This document shows, piece by piece, positions 26,555 to 39,091 of a DNA stretch of 64,000 bases. The notes beneath the pieces are model-generated. The model saw nothing but the letters and a program-made list of their open reading frames with translations, searched no databases and was not told the DNA's origin. Position 1 is the first letter of the stretch. Each line of letters begins with the position of its first letter. A program made the position numbers and the translations under genes. This stretch comes from Chamaecyparis obtusa. Taxonomy: Eukaryota; Streptophyta; Pinopsida; Cupressales; Cupressaceae. The stretch is from contig BSBK01003252.1 of the NCBI GenBank assembly GCA_027943335.1, positions 660,001 to 724,000 on the forward strand, in the 5' to 3' direction.

Positions 26555-27389
26555 GTGTAAGAGCAATCTTGCATCACCCAAAAATATTTCTATTTTTATA
26601 TTCAATAAGGGTTATCTTGCACAGAGCTGCTATTTATGGAAACTTTCTATTTTTAGTAAGTTGGTCTTATGATCTTTGAATGTTCTGATTTTACATGTGG
26701 AGGTTCATCTCAGTCACATCAGCTTGCCAGAAAATTTTCATGGCTAGATCAGGTCTAGTTTTGAAGATATTGAAGATTTTCGGTATTGGCAGTAGGGTAC
26801 AAAAACTTTGAACTCAGTTTTGAAGGCTTTAGAGGCCCCAGATGAGGTCAAAAATTTGGGTGACAGGTGCTTGCACGGGTCAAGCCTATAGAGCACTTCA
26901 TGGCATTTCTGAAATGGGGTTATAATAGTCAATCGGGTCAACTGGTGATGACTTATGGTCTCTGGAAGTCGAGCCACCTGAAATGATGAAAAATAATTTT
27001 CCTTCAAAATTTTTGTTCCAATTTCAAAAGTCATTTTGTGCCGACTTTGATGTAATAAATTGAAAAATAAAATAATTCTAAGTTTGGTCGGCCTTTAGGG
27101 CTAAATTTCTGGAACCTTCTCAAGCGTCGGAAAATGCCTATATAAAGAAGGCCCGTAGTGTTGTCTAGGGCAGTTCTGAGTAGTAGATCTAGGTATTGAT
27201 TTGAGGCTCTATCCTACAGAATATTGTAAGGGAATGCCCATGTGGCTTTACATATTGTAATTCTGAAAGTTTGTAATTCCACATTTGTGGAGATAATAAG
27301 AAGCCAATTTTCTGTTCTTGCATATTGTTGTTGTTATTTCTCTATTTCTGTTATGTGTTTGTGGTATTAAGGGGAGCACCCTTCATCAA
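26539..27389 (+). repeat. 3' LTR of chromovirus (851 bp)
   Basis: It starts TGTAGGAGCATCC and ends CACCCTTCATCA(A). The polyprotein frame enters its first 16 bases. There is no obvious G-rich polypurine tract immediately upstream; GATGGGGTC lies about 40 bp before. Confidence 0.94.
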
Positions 27390-29467
27390 TTTTACTATGG
27401 GAACATTACCAAACCATAGCTCATAAGGTTTTTTGTCAGTGCCTGGCCTCAATTGAATTCTATTGATGGTATAAACTATTGTATTGACTGCATCTCTCCA
27501 ATAGGTGTGTGCAACTTTTCCTTCTATCATAATGGTGCTCATTGTATCAAGAATGATCCTATTCCTTCTTTCTGCAATTCCATTCTATTGAGGGGTTCTA
27601 GGTGCACTTAACTATATCTTTATGCCATGTTCTTTGCAGTACTCATAGAATCTGTCAGAGGTGAATTCTCCTCCTCTATCTGATCTCAAACATTTTATCT
27701 TTAGTCTAGATTCATTCTCAACCTTAGCTTTGAATATTTTGAATTTCTCAAATGCTTCTGAATTATCTTTCAAGAACACAACCCACATCATCCTAGTATA
27801 ATCATTAAAAAACAAAATGAAATACCTTTCACCATAGTATGATCTTGTTTGATGTGGACCACATAGGTCTGTATGAATCAGATCCAACTTGTTCTCTGCT
27901 AAATTTTGCTTTCTCCCAAAAGAATTTCTCACATGCTTTCCCATCACACATTCCCTACATATAGTATCAACTAGCTTTGCTATGCTAGGTAAATCTCTTA
28001 CTACCTTACTATGTTATCAAAATTGATATGACATAGTCTTTTATGCCATAACCAACTATCATCAACTTTAGCAACAAAACAACTTGCTTCTGATTTGAGT
28101 TGAAAAACATTACCTCTTATCTTTGAGCCTAATGCAATCATAGCACCATCCTTGTTATTAATGATGCATTTGTCATCTTTGAACTCCAACTGATAGCCTT
28201 TTCCAAGTAACTGTCCAACACTAAGAAGGTTATGTTTCAAACCATCAACATAAAGAACATCATCTGTACTATTCTTTCCATCCAAAGTGATGGCTCCTCT
28301 ACCAACTATAGGTTTAGAAGTGTTGTCTCCAAATATGACCATACCGCCATTGTATTTATCCAAATGAACAAACTTTCCTTTATCACCTATCATGTGATGT
28401 GAACAACCACTATTTATAATCCAGTCTATCCTTATGTCAACTTGTGAAATCAATGCAAGCTCTTGATTGTCTTTCTTATCTTCATGAGCTATCTTATTAT
28501 TCATTTTGTCTATAATAGCAATGAATCCAATTTCTTATTCACCAAATTCTTCATCTGAAACTCCTTCTCTAGCATAGTAGCATTCCTTAGAATACTTAGG
28601 CTTGTAATCCTTTTTGAACTTTCTAGCTCTAGTGGGACACTGAGATGCAAAGTGACCGATCTTATTACATGAAAAGCACTTAAATGATAATTGACCTTCA
28701 TATTTTCCTTTTCCTTTCTTTTCTCTTTTGGAAATCATAGCAATAAAATCATCTAATGTTTTCTCTTCATCATCATCATCAAAATTACCAGAAGTGTTTG
28801 CAGATTTCTTACCATGAACTATTGCTTTGAAAGCTGTCTCACTCTTTGGTTCTGTCTTCAATCTTGAAATCTCAAAAGCTGAGATTTTGTTGATCAAGGT
28901 TTCTGTCTTGAAATTTGATGTAAGCTTCATGGTCTCATCAAGGATGTTGATCTTGCTTTCATATTCTGGAGTAAGAGTAGTCATCAATTTATCCATAATG
29001 TCCTCCTCTGAAATCTCTCCACCATTGTTCCTGATTCTAGCAACTGCTTCATTAATCTTTTGATTGTAAGCTCTGTTATTTTCTCCAGGTAGCATCTATA
29101 ATGCATTGTATCTTTTCTTCCATGTCTTTCTGCACACATTCTTTTCTTGTTTGTCTCCTTCAAATATGTCTTCTAGGTGCTTCCATATTTTGTGGGCTGT
29201 ATCTATCTTTTTTACTTCTAAAAATTCACCATCAGATAGGGTGCTGATAAGGGCTTCTTTAGAAATAGCATTCTAATGAAACAATCCCTTTTGTGTGTCA
29301 ATAGCATCATCTTTTGCAAGGTCTTCTAAAGTAGGAATCTTGGCTACTTTAATAGCTACATTAAAAACTTCAAAAGAAATGCACTAAAAATGAGTAACCA
29401 TCTTATTCTTCCAATCAAGATAATTCTCTCCATCAAACTTAGGACTTTATTTGTTGAAGTACACCAT
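27390..29467 (-). pseudogene. Copia-A copy 2 polyprotein, 5' half: Gag, protease, integrase core
   Basis: The likely start is ATG at 29467-29465. Gag spans to about 28540 and has an intact CCHC knuckle CFSCNKIGHFASQC (about 28669-28628). The protease site reads WIINSGCSHHM: the catalytic Asp codon is AAT (plus-strand 28412-28414), so the enzyme should be dead. The integrase zinc motif starts HKRLCHINF; a one-base frameshift follows near 28005. The core then has HTDLCGPH, NDYTRMMWV and RSDRGGEFTSDRFYEY. The frame is cut at PIVK by the chromovirus insertion. Stops at 28505-28507 and 29096-29098 and others are consistent with decayed Gln or Trp codons. The rest continues at 21039. Confidence 0.9.
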
Positions 29468-29510
29468 CTAATCAACCTCAAGCTATTAAACTTTCTCTCC
29501 AAGGCACTTG

Positions 29511-29522
29511 GCTCTGATACCA
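29511..29522 (-). other. Primer binding site of Copia-A copy 2
   Basis: Plus-strand GCTCTGATACCA is the reverse complement of TGGTATCAGAGC, the exact initiator tRNA-Met complement. It lies two bases inside the LTR. Confidence 0.92.
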
Positions 29523-29524
29523 AT

Positions 29525-30825
29525 TGTTAGGAATAGTCCCAAGAGATAACTGAGAGGGGGGGGGTGAATCAATTATCTACAAGATTCAATTCTTTATCTA
29601 ATTAAGTATACTTAAACATAAAGCATAAACACAATGAAAGAACACATGAACACAACACCAATATTTTGGTTATGGGAAAATCCAAATAGGTAAAAACCCT
29701 GGTGGGACTTGATACCCACTAATATTCTGTACTAGTGTATAATGATCCTTGTTAGAAGATCCTTTAACCTATTAGGAGTAGCTTTACAATATATTAAGTA
29801 TAGTAGACTTGGTCAAGGGTCAGACTCTGTTAAGATTCTTTTACAATTGTCCTTGTTAGGAGAGAGGACACACTGTCTAAGAGCTCACTGCTTAAATGGG
29901 TGAAGGCTAGAACCTTTTGATTAACAGATACACACTATATCAGGATCTTGGTGAACTGTGCTTTGACCTACTATCTGGATCAGTTCCAATGAATAGAACA
30001 AGTACTTTACTTTGTCACATAGACTTTTTAATGGCTCAACACTTGGCACACTCTACTCTGCTCAGCTCAATCAACCATGAACCAAACCCAAGCAATCACA
30101 AATGACTACCTATAAATATCTTTCCTGATAATGATATAATCGAATCGGCTTATTAGAACCACCTTGAAATCATAAAAGAGAAACCATAAAAAACTCCAAT
30201 AAACATTTTGTCAGCTCTACTATGCACGCAACACATTCTGGGACCTGTCCAATAAGATAAATGTAGACACATGCTACACACTGTCGGCTCTACCAAAATA
30301 ACTGGATCTTACTCTGTAAGCTAAATTAACTCATGTGCTCTTAACCAAACATCAATAACACTTCTCCAAGATTAACTCCAAGGGTGCATACCCTCAAGAT
30401 AGGTGCAACTCAAGAACCAATAAAATCTCTGTCGGCTTTTCTGAATAAACACATGAAACTGCTGCTGGTGAATAGTGACTGCATAAATTCACTTCTACTC
30501 ATCAAAAAACTATGCATCCATAACTAAAACATCACTAACATGTCTTCAACATATATCCAAGTGCTCAAGGCTCCATGATAACTATATGGACAACCATACA
30601 CAAAAAACTGTCTGTTACTCTGTCAAGAACACTACTGACACTAGCTACTATATAACTGTCTATACTAATAGTTAACCTCTGGGCCCATGATATCATGCTA
30701 ATATCATGTCCATGCTACATATACTGAAAGCTTACTACATAAGACTTCCATGCATGCTACTTTCCATATGTTGTCATCAATGACAAGCATACAGTCAGTA
30801 CTGGCCTGCTGGCAAATCTCTAACA
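29525..30825 (-). repeat. 5' LTR of Copia-A copy 2 (1301 bp)
   Basis: On the plus strand it runs from TGTTAGGAATAGTCCC to AAATCTCTAACA and aligns with 17355-18650 with scattered substitutions and small indels. Confidence 0.94.
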
Positions 30826-31215
30826 TATATACGCACATATACATACATATATACACATATATATACATATATGCACATATATATGCACATATACATGCAT
30901 ATATACATATATACATATATACATATATACATGCATATGTACATATATATATATGTATATATACATACATATATATATATATACACACACACACACATAC
31001 ATATAGAAGCATATATACATGGATATATACATATATACATGCACACACACACACACATAGATATATACACACACACACACATATACATACATATATACAT
31101 GGATATATACACATATACATGCATATATACATGGATACATGCATATATACATAAATATGGATATATACACATAATACATATATATGCATATATACATATA
31201 TACATGTATATATAC
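30826..31215. repeat. Compound ATAC/ATGC/AC microsatellite, right part
   Basis: This continues the tract cut at 17354, with ATATAC and ATGCAC words and short (AC)n runs. Long Tyr/Ile open frames on both strands are artefacts. Confidence 0.92.
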
Positions 31216-31384
31216 TAAAAATATATATCAAAAACTTAAAATAATGAAAAATGAAAAATAAAAAAACTTGATAAACAGGACGGTCGAAAAAATGGAAGCC
31301 AAGAATCCTCAAAAATGACAGCCGAAAGTGACATTGAAAGTCACTTTCAACGTGTTAAAAACCCCACTGAAACCCTTAGTTTTT

Positions 31385-31569
31385 GACTTTCGATTGAAAG
31401 TGCCTAGTAAGGAACTTTTGATCGAAAGTCCTTGCTTACTTTCGATCAAAAGTGAGAAAGGTACTTTTATCGAAAGTGACTTTCGATCGAAAGTACAGAA
31501 GTTTGTGACTTTCGATTGGAATTTTTTCACTTCCAATTGAAACTTTAGATGAGTTTCTATCAAAAGTTC
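31385..31569. repeat. Right subterminal motif cluster (ACTTTCGATCGAAAGT type)
   Basis: About eight copies occur in 185 bp, for example 31385-31402, 31414-31430, 31438-31453, 31463-31477, 31478-31494 (a near-perfect palindrome), 31507-31523, 31529-31546 and 31552-31569. They lie 50 to 235 bp from the right terminal repeat. Confidence 0.7.
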
Positions 31570-31619
31570 AGTGATAATTTTTACTCGATCGCATTTTTTG
31601 GGACATTTTACTTCCTTCG

Positions 31620-31651
31620 AAAAAGTGTAACCCACTATTGTGGGTTCACCC
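31620..31651 (-). repeat. Right terminal inverted repeat, 32 bp
   Basis: It is the perfect reverse complement of 4931-4962. It is followed by ATAC; the left copy is preceded by GTAC. Confidence 0.75.
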
Positions 31652-31854
31652 ATACAGTTGTAGAGATGTTGTAGTTGTCTTACTGATTTTGATTTTGAGA
31701 CCTAACATTAGGAAAATCAACCTGAAGCTTTTGCTTCTCCCTTGTTTAGATATAAAAGGGAATTCAGTGTTATTGGCTTAGGGTAATGAAATTAAAATTG
31801 GGCAATAGGTATTGAGTCATTGAATTTTGTAAACAAAATCATAGAGTTGTGTTC

Positions 31855-32477
31855 TGTTAGAATTAGTAATCTTTCCTTGATTGTTTTATTTATTTTGAGG
31901 ATAAACCAAGGTATCCTCCTTTATTTATTTTAGGATATTCCTAAAGGAATCTCTACATGTAATTTTGTCCTCTAGTCCAAGTGGGAGGACAACTCATATT
32001 TTATAATTCGTTTAATAAGGAAAATAGGTTATTCCTCCTTATGAGGATGCTCACACTTGACACACACTAAGTATGAATGTTGCATTCATACACATAGGGA
32101 GTTACATGAAAACTCCTTCACTCATCTCTACTTAAAGAGATATTTCTCCACACACTTCACACTAATTTTGTCACAATTCTCTCACACAATTTCTCTCCTC
32201 TTGCATAGTAGTTATATCATATTGTATTGAGCTTCTCTCTCTCTCTCTCTCTCTCTCTAGGATTTTCATGCCTCATTCATAATACAAAAAGGAGTTTTTC
32301 TTTGCTTTTCCCCTTACAAAAATCTCTTGGCTCTTGTTAGATTCTTGGAGTACTATCTTGGTTTTGGTGTTTGATCTTGCAACACTCTCTCACATTTGGT
32401 TTATGGTAAAATATTTCTTGCACTTCACTTCTTGGATTATTTCTAATCTTGTTTCCATTCTCTTATTTCTTCTAACA
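31855..32477 (+). repeat. 5' LTR of Copia-B (623 bp)
   Basis: It starts TGTTAGAATTAGTAATC and ends TATTTCTTCTAACA. It contains a (CT)n run at about 32230-32261 that is shorter and interrupted in the 3' copy. Confidence 0.95.
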
Positions 32478-32478
32478 T

Positions 32479-32489
32479 TGTATCAGAGC
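32479..32489 (+). other. Primer binding site of Copia-B
   Basis: TGTATCAGAGC follows the LTR directly. It matches the initiator tRNA-Met complement TGGTATCAGAGC minus one G. Confidence 0.75.
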
Positions 32490-34016
32490 TAGCTACTAAT
32501 CCTCGTTTAAGTGTTTTGTAGGAAGGCGACACTCAAAGGAGCAAGATTTTTCAAGTTTTATCTTATAGATCTAACTTTTTTTATAGCTCTCACTTGTTTA
32601 TTTATTAAGTTTATTTTCTCTAACCCTCTTTGGAAGGTTTTCCGCCAAAGAGTATCTTAATTTTTTTTTAGATTTTTTTTGGGTTTGGTCAGTTCACCGC
32701 CAAACCCAATCTTTATTTCATTTGGTTTTATCTAACCTTTCATATTCAATTTTCTAAAATCTTGTGTATGCAGGTTTTTTCACTTGTTGTAGGTCTCACT
32801 CATTTTTTTTCAGATTTCTAATCCCTTGCATGCATATATTTTACTCTTTTTGCAGGCATTTCTCATTTGCATCAAATAAAAAATTCATTGTTTATTTCAT
32901 TCTCTTTGCTTGTTAAAATAAATATTTTCTATATCCTGATAGTATATAACTCTCTAATCTATTGATTTCTTATTTTACATCTATTTTCTATGCTTCTAAT
33001 CTAATTTTCATTGCTGATTACTTTGCTTCTTGTTAATAATATCTATTCTAACCTTTAAATATACTCTTAAATCTAATCTCTATTATTTCATCTTTTGTGT
33101 TTATCTTTGATATATATTTGTTGTTATAAATTAATCTATGATATATTACTCTCTGTTATAAATTAATCTCATTTTTTTTATAGTACCTCACTCTAATACC
33201 CATATCTTTTGAAAGAAGACATATTAGGAAGATCTCTTCAACCAGATTCTAGATAATTAGGTTATCTCAAAAATATCCAAAAATTAGCTCAATCCAATGG
33301 TTCATTTGAGAGATATGCCCCCCTCACTGAGACTGTATTTTTCATTGATAGTTTATTCCGACCTGCATTTTCTTTTTCTTTCTAACATAATTGTTGTTGC
33401 AGATTTTAATTCATAACATTCTTTTGGTTTATATTAGTTTTCATCATTACTTTATTTCATCATTGCAACTCTAATATTAGTTGTTTATTTTATCATTAGA
33501 TTCTTGAGTTTTTAATCATTATTCATTATATAACATTTTTTGCAGGGAATCCATTCTCTTCCTTTGCTATTTTAAGTTTATTTGTCTATTTTTTAAAATT
33601 AATTTGTTCAAATCTGAAAATTAAATTAATTTTATATTTAAATGCTATCTTGGTTTTAAATTAGTTTATTATATTGATACTAATTTAAATTCATATTGTT
33701 AACTTTCAATTCAACTTGTCAAATCCATTCTTTTTAAATAGCATTTGATTTAAAAAAATTTGTTTCTATCAATTTGTATAAAATAATCTTAATTAACATT
33801 ATTACATTGTTTATTATACCTTTTTATTCACGATTTTAATCATTTTTTTCTCCTCTATTTTAAAACATTTAATAAATTTAATTTGTTTTTTAAAAAAATA
33901 AATTTATTCTAAGCTTCTTTAAGCTTAGAGTAATTTTTTTTCTCTTGTTGTTTAACATTAGATATTCATTGTATCTCACTTTGTTCAAGTTCATTTAATC
34001 ATTTAATTCGTTAATC
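32490..34016 (+). other. Untranslated leader of Copia-B
   Basis: This 1.5-kb leader is very T-rich and has no open frame of note. Confidence 0.7.
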
Positions 34017-37000
34017 ATGTCTACCCTAATTCTTGAAATCAAGTTAAATAGCTCTAACTATCATCAATGGAAAACACACATCTCGTTTATATTTCATTTT
34101 AAACATTTACTCGAAGTTGCTACAGATGTCACTACCGAACCAGCTGTCACTACTACTCAAACTGTCAAAGATGCATGGCAAGTTCAAAACGAAGAAGCTC
34201 TTGGTCTAATTGGTCTTTTAGTTATTCCTGACTTATATGTATTGATTGGACACTGCACCAAAGCCCATCAAGCATGAAAAATTTTGCAACAAACCTATGA
34301 TAGCTCCACCAAATCACATAAGATTTAGCTCCAAGACAAATTGGAAGACCTCAGGTATATTGACTTTAAAAACATGGATGAATTTTTGCTTAAATTTGAT
34401 GCTATTAAGACTCAATTAAATGGTGTGAATATTACTTTAAGTGATATTAGACTAATTACTCTTATTCTTAAGAAGTGTCTTCCTTAAGAGTTTCAACAAT
34501 TTATTACTAACATTCATTCATAACTTGCTATTCCTACTTTAGCTCCTCATTTAACTTATGACATATTTCAAAATCTTTTACGTCAAGAGGAAGCTAAGTT
34601 ATTGCAATTTGGTACTCTTAGATCTTCTGAACATGCTTTTGTGTCTAAACATCAAAATCAAAATAATAGATCTCATAATCATAATTCTTCTCATAATAAT
34701 CATAATTCTCGTAATAATAATTATAATCATCATAACAATAATAATCCTCATAACAATAATAATAGATTTAATTCTAGGCCCTCATATAACAATAATGTTA
34801 ATCACAATAATAATACTTATAATAATCAACAAAATAAGAAACCTCATTGTACTTATTGTGGCAAAGATGATCACCTAACTAATGTTGGTTTTAAAAAGAA
34901 AAATGATAAGAAGCCTATGAATAACAATAATCAAAATAATTTCAAATCTCAAGGTAATCAATCTCGTTGTGCTTTTACTACTTGTTTTAAAGATTCTCAT
35001 GCATTAGAATGGATTATTGATAGTGGGGCTTCTCACCATGTTCCATCTCATAGAGAAGTGTTTGATTCTTTTAAACCTGACAAAACTAACATTCCTGTTC
35101 AATTATCTAATAATCATAGTTGTAAAGTTGATGGATTTGGTGATGTTAATGTTCCAAATGGAAAATTACACAATGTTCTTTATGTTCCTAAGTTTAAATC
35201 TAATATTCTTTCAGTTTCTCAATTATGTCAAGATTAAAAAGTTGAATTTCATAAGGACATGTGTTACATTATTGATCCTAAGAATGACCATTATGTTGCT
35301 AATGCTAAGTTGGATCATGATAATTTGTTTAAGTTTTATGAGTTTGCCTCATCAAGGTACTCTTTGAAAGTTAATATTGATTTCAATGTATGGCATGAAA
35401 GGCTTGGCCATTTTAATTCTAATTATATTTCTAGATTTCTCAAATCTAACATGGTTTAAGGATTACCACATATTGTTCCATCTAAAATTACATGCGCAGG
35501 GTGCATGAGTGGCAAAATGAAAAGGAAGCCCTTTCCTCATGGTACTTCATGGAGGGCATCTCATAAGTTGCATTTGATTCATAGTGACCTTTTGGGACCA
35601 ATGGAGAACACCTCCATTCAAGGTTCAAAGTATGCTCTTACCTTTGTTGATGACTTTACTAAAAGAATTTGGATCTATTTCTTGCATAGTAAAGATCAAG
35701 TTCTTGATATATTTTCTGAATTTCATATGTTTGTGGAAAGAAAATCAAGTTCTAAGCTTCAAATTCTTAGAACAGATAATGGTACTAAATATGTTAACAA
35801 TGCATTTCATTCTTATTTGAGATCTTTTGGTATAAAACATGAGCTTACTATTTCTTATACACCACAAAAAAATGGTGTGGCGAAAAGGAAGCATAGAACT
35901 ATTGTGGAAATGGCTAGATGTATGTTGCATGCAAAAAATATTCATTACAAGCTATGGGTTGAAGCGATGGCTTGTGCCACTTATGTTCTTAACAGAACTC
36001 CTACTAAAGCTTTGCAAGATATAACTCCTGAGGAAGCGTGGTCCGGTAGAAATCCAAACTTACAACATTTGAGAATTTTTGGATCTATTGCTTATGTTCA
36101 CACACCCAAACAAAAAAGGAAAAAACTTGATTCTAAATATTCTCCATTTATTTTTGTTGGGTATGATGAATTTACTAAAGGTTATAGAGTTTATGATCCT
36201 ACTACTAACAAGATGCATATTGCAAGAGATGTTTGCATTGAAGAAAATGAAGTCCATGATTTCTCCAAGGTCAATGATGATGAATTTAAAGGATGCACTA
36301 TTGAGATAGTGGAGGACCAACCTCCTATTCTAAACCCTACTCCTAGTGCATCTATTTCTATTCCTTCTAGTAATACTAATTATGATAATTATGATGATGA
36401 TGGTAATAATATATCTACTCCTCATAGTGATATTTATGTTAATTCTAAGAGAAATCTTAAATGGTTTAAAGAATTACTTCATGAAGGTGATGATTATATT
36501 TCTAGAATGGGTGGTCTTAGACCTAGGAGAGTTAATTATTGTAATTATGCCTTAATGTATTCTCTTATGAACTCTAATGATCTTAAAACCTTTTCTCAAG
36601 AAAAAAATCAACCTCATTGGAAAAATGCTATGCAAGAATAATATGACACTTTAATTTCTAATAATACTTGGGATTTAGTTCCCTTACCTCATGGTAAAAA
36701 TCTACTTTCATGCAAATGGTTATATAAAACTAAGTTGAATGCCTATAATGAAATTAGTAAGTTTAAAACTAGGTTAGTAGCAAGAGGTTTCTCTCAAATT
36801 GAAGGTTTAGACTATAATGAGACATTTTCCCCTGTTGCAAAAATGCCTACCATTAAAATAGTTCTTGCTTTGGCTTCTAAAATGAATTGGCCTATTCACC
36901 AAATGGATGTTAAAAGTGCTTTTTTAAATGGTGATTTTCATGAAGAAATTTATATGTCCCAACCTCCTAGTTTTATTCAAGAAGTTCATGAACATGTAGT

Positions 37001-38129
37001 ATGAAAACTAAATAAATCTATTTATGGTTTAAAACAATCTCCTAGAGAGTGGTATTCCAAAATTAATGCTTTCTTTATTTCTCAAGGTTTTGAAAGAAGT
37101 AAAAATGATCCTAACTTGTATATCAAGCATAATGAAGATGACATTATTATTATCATTCTTTATGTTGATAATTTGATTCTTACTTCTAGTTCTAACCATT
37201 TAATTTCTGATATTAAGTTCCAACTTAACCAAAGATTTCAAATGATTGATTTAGGACTTTCACATTATTTCCTAGGAATAAAAATTTGGCAAACCCCTAA
37301 GGGTATTTTTATTTCTCAAAGTAAATATGCTAAAGATCTTCTTGATAGATTTCATATGACTGATGCTAATAATGTTTCAATTCCATGTGAATTAGGAACT
37401 AAGTTAATGATAGATATGAAATCTCCATTGATAGATGCTACTCCTTATAGAGAACTTGTAGGTAGTTTAAATTATCTAACTCTCACTAGATCTAATCTAT
37501 CTTTTAGTGTTGGTTTAGTTTCAAGATTCATGTCCAAACCTCAACAAACACACTTCAAAATTTCTAAAAGAATATTACAATACATTAAAGGTACTATTAA
37601 CTTAGGATTATTTTATGATGCAAATTCTGATTTTTCTTTAAAAGGTTTTACTGATTCAGATTTAGGTGGAGACCCCAATGATCGGAAATCTACTTTTGGG
37701 TATTTTTTTTCTCTTGGTTTAGGTGCTATATCTTGGAAAAGTAAAAAATATCAATCTGGTTCTCTATGTTCTACCAAATCTGAAGACAAAAGTTGTACTC
37801 ATTCCTCTAAAGAAGCTTTATGGCTTAGAAGAATACTTGAAGATTTGGGTCTACCTCAACAAGAACCTACACCTTTATTTTTTGACAATCAAAGTGCAAT
37901 AGCCTTGGAAAAGAATCCGGTTTACCATGAAAAGTCAAAGCACATTTCTCTCCACCACCACTTCATTAGAGAATGAATTGAAGAAAAGAAAGTGTCCCTA
38001 ATCTATTGCAAGGGTGACGATCAAGTTGTAGATAATTTGACAAAGCCTCTTTCTAGAGAAAAATTTGAGTTTCATTGCAAAAATTTGGGTTTGATACCCA
38101 TTGATGTAATCACCCCAAGTAAAGATTAA
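34017..38129 (+). pseudogene. Copia-B polyprotein (Gag, protease, integrase, RT, RNase H), inactivated
   Basis: A single frame of 1371 codons runs from ATG at 34017 to TAA at 38127-38129. It is broken by about ten nonsense codons (34275, 34326, 35235, 35457, 36639, 37002, 37974 and others) but no frameshift that I could find. Gag has an Asn/His-rich stretch (about 34640-34830) and a knuckle CTYCGKDDHLTNVG that lacks its last Cys. The protease site WIIDSGASHHV looks intact. Integrase has WHERLGH...CAGC and HSDLLGPM and RTDNGTKY acidic motifs, but the expected Glu of NGVAERK is Lys (35883-35885). In reverse transcriptase the YVDD box reads YVDN (37161-37172). RNase H has TDSDLGGDPNDRKST and HEKSKHISLHHHFIRE. 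Both catalytic changes fit G-to-A. Confidence 0.94.
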
Positions 38130-38136
38130 AGGGGGG
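38127..38136 (+). other. Polypurine tract of Copia-B
   Basis: TAAAGGGGGG overlaps the polyprotein stop and directly abuts the 3' LTR; it would prime plus-strand synthesis. Confidence 0.85.
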
Positions 38137-38767
38137 TGTTAGAATTAGTAATCTTTCCTTGGTTGTTTTATTTAATTTGAGGATAAACCAAGGTATCCTC
38201 CTTTATTTATTTTAGGATATTCCTAAAAGAATCTCTACATGTAATTTTATCCTCTAGCCCAAATGGGAGGACAACTCATATTTTATAATTCCTTTAATAA
38301 GGAAAATAGGTTATTCCTCCTTATGAGGATGCTCACACTTGGCACACACTAAGTATAAATGTGGTACTCATACACATAGGGAGTTACATGCAAACTCCTT
38401 CACTCATCTCTACTTAAAGAGATATTTCTCCACACACTTCACACTAATTTTGTCACAATTCTCTCACACAATTTCTCTCCTCTTGCATAGTAGTTCTATC
38501 ATATTGTATTGAGCTTCTTACTCATATTCTTTTTCTCTCTCTCTCTTTAGGATTTTCATGCCTCATTTATAATACACAAAGGGGTTTTTATTTTCTTTCC
38601 CCCTTATAAAAATCTCTTGGCTCTTGTTGGATTCTTGGAGTACTATCTTGGTTTTGGTGTTTGATCTTGCAACACTCTCTCACATTTGGTTTATGGTAAA
38701 ATATTTCTTTCACTTCACTTCTTGGATTATTTTTTATCTTGTTTCTATTCTCTTATTTATTCTAACA
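38137..38767 (+). repeat. 3' LTR of Copia-B (631 bp)
   Basis: It starts TGTTAGAATTAGTAATC and ends TTATTTATTCTAACA, followed by the duplication TGTTC. Confidence 0.95.
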
Positions 38768-38772
38768 TGTTC

Positions 38773-39091
38773 TTACTAATATTAATGAATGAATTGTTAC
38801 ATTGTATCATATTTATAATTAAATTAATGAGAATCAGTATTTCTAAGAATTGTAACATATGAATTGCTATGTTGTCAAAAAAATAATGAAAATCTATAAG
38901 AATTATACCATGTGAGCTGACTAATGCAAATGAAAACCATTATTAATTATAGAATTGAATCTTGATGAAATTATCAACCACATTCATGTTTTTCACATTG
39001 GAATATGCTATTATGATTGATTGATGATGAGATACAAAAATTGACTGTAGACTATAGGAAAAAGTTTAATAAATACCTAGGACTTGTTGTT
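38773..39091. other. Spacer, nothing recognised
   Basis: AT-rich sequence with no open frame of note. It may include the 3' flank of the hAT-like gene. Confidence 0.5.

Larger units (their letters stand above)
21040..27389 (+). mobile_element. Gypsy chromovirus, structurally complete, nested in Copia-A copy 2
   Basis: Two 851-bp LTRs flank one long, nonsense-riddled Gag-Pol frame with a chromodomain at the end of integrase. Candidate 5-bp duplication TTTTA lies at 21035-21039 and 27390-27394. It requires the LTR to end CATCAA rather than at the preceding CA, and an adjacent poly-T run makes the exact base uncertain. It interrupts the Copia integrase between the codons for PIVK and YFRIFG, so it arrived after that Copia copy. 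Confidence 0.94.
17355..30825 (-). mobile_element. Copia family A LTR retrotransposon, copy 2, interrupted by a Gypsy element
   Basis: It has two full LTRs, a primer binding site next to the right-hand LTR and a polypurine tract next to the left-hand one, and is flanked by a perfect 5-bp duplication TATAT (17350-17354 and 30826-30830). In element orientation the order is Gag, protease, integrase, reverse transcriptase, RNase H, which is the Copia order. The internal region is split at 27390/21039 by a chromovirus of 6.35 kb; without it the element is about 7.1 kb. The target was a TA-rich microsatellite, so the TSD match is weaker evidence than usual, but the LTR ends are clear. Confidence 0.95.
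31855..38767 (+). mobile_element. Copia family B LTR retrotransposon, structurally complete
   Basis: The LTRs are 623 and 631 bp, with initiator-Met-type primer site, polypurine tract and a single-frame polyprotein. The perfect 5-bp duplication TGTTC lies at 31850-31854 and 38768-38772. It inserted about 200 bp outside the right end of the TIR element, and no nested insertion is visible. The two LTRs show roughly a dozen substitutions in their first 270 bases, so the insertion is not recent. Confidence 0.96.

Noticed and set aside
29511..29522. A tRNA gene at GCTCTGATACCA
   Set aside because: Only the 12-base primer-site complement is present; no cloverleaf sequence surrounds it.
30704..31312. 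Open frames rich in Tyr, Ile, Cys and Met on both strands
   Set aside because: Same cause: the right half of the microsatellite.
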